NCBI GenBank assembly: GCA_023623095.1
Contig: JAMNXX010000043.1
Location: 1-17,718, forward strand
Source of the DNA: Bacillota bacterium
GTDB lineage: Bacteria; Bacillota; Clostridia; Peptostreptococcales; Thermotaleaceae
DNA: 17,718 nucleotides
Direction of reading: 5' to 3'
A model generated the notes under the pieces. It did no database searches. It was not told the origin of the DNA and was given only the letters and a program-made list of their open reading frames with translations. The position numbers were made by a program, and so were the translations under genes. Of this stretch, positions 15,023 to 17,718 are shown one piece after another (within the stretch, counting starts at the first letter, position 1; every line of letters begins with the position of its first letter).

Positions 15023-17718
15023 TTATAAATATTGCTGAAAAACATGAAACTTTACCGTTATCTCTCGGGTTTCGTTATCGTAGTCAACACCGGCACCTAA
15101 AGCCTCGCATAGGAAGCGTAAGGGTGCAAATGTAATTCCTGGCGATTGGATCGTAAGAGCCGCATCCATCGTATATTTTTCATTATTGATCAAAACATCT
15201 TTAGACCCTAAAGTTAACAGAATCTTGATATCGTCTTTTCTGATAATGACCTGCTTATCATCTTGAACCCATTCCACCTCAGCGCCCATGGATTCGCTGA
15301 TAAAACGCACGGGAGCCAACGTTCTATGAACAGACTCGTCTATAAATGGTGCTCCTTGAAGAGGATAGAAATTGCTGTCAAAGACCGCGGTAGGTTTTCC
15401 TATTTGTAGTTGAATCGCTTTTTCATCAATTCCTGTACTAAATACTGCAAATATTGTCAGGTGATTTACTTTAGCAACTGCATAACTGCGGCCTGTTTCC
15501 TCGTCGTATTCAACAGTGGTTTTTATGGGAACCCATTTTCCCGATTCCGGATCATAGTAATGTACGACAGGCTGCTCACCCGAGACTATTTTTGATGCCT
15601 CAAAAGGTATTCGAATTTCAATAAAATTATCCTTTCCAAATTCCCTCTGCCCGCTGCTGGTGATTTCAATAATATCACTGCACAATTTGCGGAGCATCTC
15701 TGTCGGCAGGGTGAGTTCTTCTATTTCTTCGTCTGTCAGCTTTTTAATGTGAATAACAGCGTCTTCAGGCAGTATGTTTGGTGGTATTCTGATAAGAACC
15801 CCTTCGAAAGAGATAATTCCTCCTACATCCTTGCTGACCTCTTGGCTATAAATATCTCTTTTTTGTCTTTCTCTCCTTGAGGACGATATGAAGATCCAAA
15901 TTTCAATATCTTTATTGGGAACCTCGTAAGTAGCATTGCGAGAAACGACTGCTGTATCCATGCCATCTCCGCCTAGTACAATATTATAACCTCTACGGAT
16001 ATATATCCAGTCATCTCCTCCCCTAGCATCGATATAATTGTTTCCTGGACCGCCATCCAATACATTGTTTTTATCGTCCCCAATAATGATGTCATTGCCA
16101 AAACCGCCATATACATTTTCTATATTGCGAATCTCGCCCATCACATCGGTGGCTTTGCCGGCAGTCAGATCCACATTGATATCCTTTTGATATTCTGAAT
16201 AATCCAGCGTATCGCTACCGCCGCCGCCATCGATATTGCCTGCAAGATATCCTCCTAGGAATCTGAAACGATCGCTATACTGACCGCCAATGAGGTTTTC
16301 AATGGATTCAAATTCTAAAGTCGCAATGGAGGCAGTATAACTACCACTATTTTCACCTGTTATTCTCCAAACAGAAGATCGATTTAATCCGGATAAGGAG
16401 TCTATCGACTTGCTGCCAAGTACTTTCGTGATGTTCAAAAACTGTCCGCCTATATTCGCCACTTGACCGTCAAAGCCCGCCAAACTGCCTCTCTCCGTTA
16501 GATAGAAATCACACGGAACTGTGTAAGCTGAATAGTCTAATGTATTGCGTCCACCGCCGCCATCAATCAGACCATTCAAAGAAGCGCCATCCAAGAACAC
16601 GAAAGTATCATTTCCTCGTCCGCCATATAAGTATCCGTATTCTTCACCGGTAATGATGAAGCAATCATCTTTCTCGCCGCCAAAGAGAGAATCATAATTG
16701 ATGAAGTTCAAGAACGCATCTGCGCCCTCTGCTTTGTAGTAGCTGTTCTTGCCGTCCAAAACCCACTGGCCGGGCTGGTCAGCGATCCCGTAAAGCTTAT
16801 CTCCATCTATGCCTTTCCTACGGGTACCAATAATCCGGTCAATTCCGCTGAATCCATTTGTTATCGTAGACTGAGTACCAAAATATCCTTCGCTATTATC
16901 CCAGCCTTCCAGAACCACATCGCAAACAGCGGAACGATAATAGCGGAAATCTAAAGTATCGCTGCCAATTCCTCCATTTATCTCTCCATTTAGCACTGCG
17001 CCATCTGCAAATCGGAAGATATCATCGCCGGCGTCGCCATTTAAAATCACAAACCCGGTGGTCGGTGTTAAGTAAATATTGTAAATGTCATCCCCTTCTC
17101 CGCCGTTGACCGTCAGATCATTCGTCGTGCGGTAAAGGTGGAAGATATCATCGCCGGCCATTCCATTGATTTCTGCATTTGTTCCAACAGCTCTTCCGAC
17201 ATATATGAATATATCCGAATCTTCATTTCCTTCGATGTGCAGAAGCTCAGCGCTTATTTTACCGTATACCTGAGCAATGCCTCCTCTGCCCGGGTCAGCG
17301 TTGCCGTGATCAATCCTGAGAATCACTTCCCTAGCTGCTTCAAGAGCTGCCCTTCTCTTCAGAAGCAAATTATCCCCGGCCTGCAGCAAAATGAAGGAAT
17401 CTTGGGAGCGAATGAGGACACCGTTGCAAATAACGATATCATCGCCTCTTCTATCAGAGTCAAGGGAAGCCAGCACAATTTCTTCGGTAGCATGAATCGA
17501 TTCTGCAACTGTTAATCCTTTGCTTGCCTGCAGATATACAGGACCTTGTGCGTTGATCCCTTTTCTTTTGCTCTCATTGCCTATAATCAGATTTCCGGTA
17601 TTATGGAGCCAGATGCCACCCTCTCGGGCTACTGCTTCCATATACGTCACTTTAGATTTCAGGTAATTGTTTTCAGAGCCGATAGCACCGCCTGCCATGA
17701 GGAGCACCTTTTTCCCAT
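15023..17718 (-). CDS. Large surface/secreted protein with hemolysin-type Ca-binding repeats and copper-amine-oxidase-N-like C-terminus, 5' part outside window
   Basis: The frame is open to the right edge, so the N-terminus, including any signal peptide, is missing; a GTG at 17705-17707 is probably internal. Numbering from that codon (894 residues): 1-170 is beta-strand-rich like filamentous-hemagglutinin-type repeats (MAGGAIGS, VYLQASKGLTV). From 180 to 585 RTX-like nonapeptides appear in groups (NGMAGDDIF, GGEGDDIYN, GGIGSDTLD, GGRGNDTFV, GGGGSDTLDYSEY, GGFGNDIIIGD), between longer repeats with a W...G.Y...IENLIGG pattern. From about 630 to 757 is a ZU5-like region ending HYYDPESGKWVPI and VNHLTIFAVF. 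Residues 768-887 form a copper-amine-oxidase-N-like domain with two halves (LAPVRFISESMGAEVEW, FAPLRFLCEALGAGVDY), common on clostridial surface proteins. It probably binds calcium and acts as an adhesin or cell-envelope structure. No S-layer homology domain is visible. Confidence 0.82.
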   Translation of the reverse strand, partial: GKKVLLMAGGAIGSENNYLKSKVTYMEAVAREGGIWLHNTGNLIIGNESKRKGINAQGPVYLQASKGLTVAESIHATEEIVLASLDSDRRGDDIVICNGVLIRSQDSFILLQAGDNLLLKRRAALEAAREVILRIDHGNADPGRGGIAQVYGKISAELLHIEGNEDSDIFIYVGRAVGTNAEINGMAGDDIFHLYRTTNDLTVNGGEGDDIYNIYLTPTTGFVILNGDAGDDIFRFADGAVLNGEINGGIGSDTLDFRYYRSAVCDVVLEGWDNSEGYFGTQSTITNGFSGIDRIIGTRRKGIDGDKLYGIADQPGQWVLDGKNSYYKAEGADAFLNFINYDSLFGGEKDDCFIITGEEYGYLYGGRGNDTFVFLDGASLNGLIDGGGGRNTLDYSAYTVPCDFYLTERGSLAGFDGQVANIGGQFLNITKVLGSKSIDSLSGLNRSSVWRITGENSGSYTASIATLEFESIENLIGGQYSDRFRFLGGYLAGNIDGGGGSDTLDYSEYQKDINVDLTAGKATDVMGEIRNIENVYGGFGNDIIIGDDKNNVLDGGPGNNYIDARGGDDWIYIRRGYNIVLGGDGMDTAVVSRNATYEVPNKDIEIWIFISSSRRERQKRDIYSQEVSKDVGGIISFEGVLIRIPPNILPEDAVIHIKKLTDEEIEELTLPTEMLRKLCSDIIEITSSGQREFGKDNFIEIRIPFEASKIVSGEQPVVHYYDPESGKWVPIKTTVEYDEETGRSYAVAKVNHLTIFAVFSTGIDEKAIQLQIGKPTAVFDSNFYPLQGAPFIDESVHRTLAPVRFISESMGAEVEWVQDDKQVIIRKDDIKILLTLGSKDVLINNEKYTMDAALTIQSPGITFAPLRFLCEALGAGVDYDNETREITVKFHVFQQYL

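Noticed and set aside
15023..17718. Type I secreted RTX toxin
   Set aside because: No toxin or lipase domain, and the C-terminus is a Firmicute-type surface domain rather than an RTX secretion signal.

Overview
The window looks like a piece of a low-GC Gram-positive chromosome, most likely an anaerobic member of the Clostridia. This is inferred from strong AGGAGG-type ribosome binding sites, AT-rich intergenic DNA, an iron-sulfur enoate-reductase-type flavoenzyme, a radical SAM enzyme and a surface protein with a copper-amine-oxidase-like domain. No rRNA, tRNA, CRISPR array or transposase gene was seen. Most genes are on the minus strand; the exceptions are the DUF6506 gene and the flavoenzyme in the middle.

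Layout. (1) 1-2257: the N-terminal 752 residues of a very large protein-kinase-plus-AAA-ATPase signalling protein, cut by the left edge. Its kinase-like domain has HRN where active kinases have HRD. (2) 2676-5522: a three-gene pantothenate operon in the order panG (DUF2520-type ketopantoate reductase), panB, panC, with overlapping genes, a candidate promoter and a rho-independent terminator. No panD or panE is visible. (3) 5716-7593: a PflX-like radical SAM protein, a YjbQ/UPF0047 protein and a degenerate GIY-YIG protein, all on the minus strand. (4) 7777-9329: a MerR/TipAS-type regulator diverging from a DUF6506-like protein made of two homologous halves. (5) 9476-12073: an enoate-reductase/2,4-dienoyl-CoA-reductase-type gene flanked by two direct copies of a ~193-bp block. 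Each block holds a long terminator-like hairpin plus the 3' end of a PII-like gene. In the right copy this is the end of an intact gene; in the left copy only about 28 codons remain. (6) 12002-14780: a two-gene operon of a double-DUF1538 membrane protein and a double-domain PII-like protein. It is preceded by an extended -10 promoter and two near-identical palindromes spaced 20 bp apart. (7) 14922-17718: the C-terminal part of a large surface or secreted protein with hemolysin-type calcium-binding repeats, a ZU5-like region and a terminal copper-amine-oxidase-N-like domain, cut by the right edge.

The best candidate for a less described system is the DUF1538 plus tandem-PII module. A membrane protein with two homologous halves is translationally coupled to a PII-like protein that also has two homologous halves, and the unit appears to have its own operator. 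The pattern resembles AmtB-GlnK or SbtA-SbtB pairs, in which a PII protein gates a transporter, but substrate and ligand are unknown. The neighbouring truncated PII copy shows that this locus has been rearranged, leaving the flavoenzyme gene bracketed by homologous repeats.
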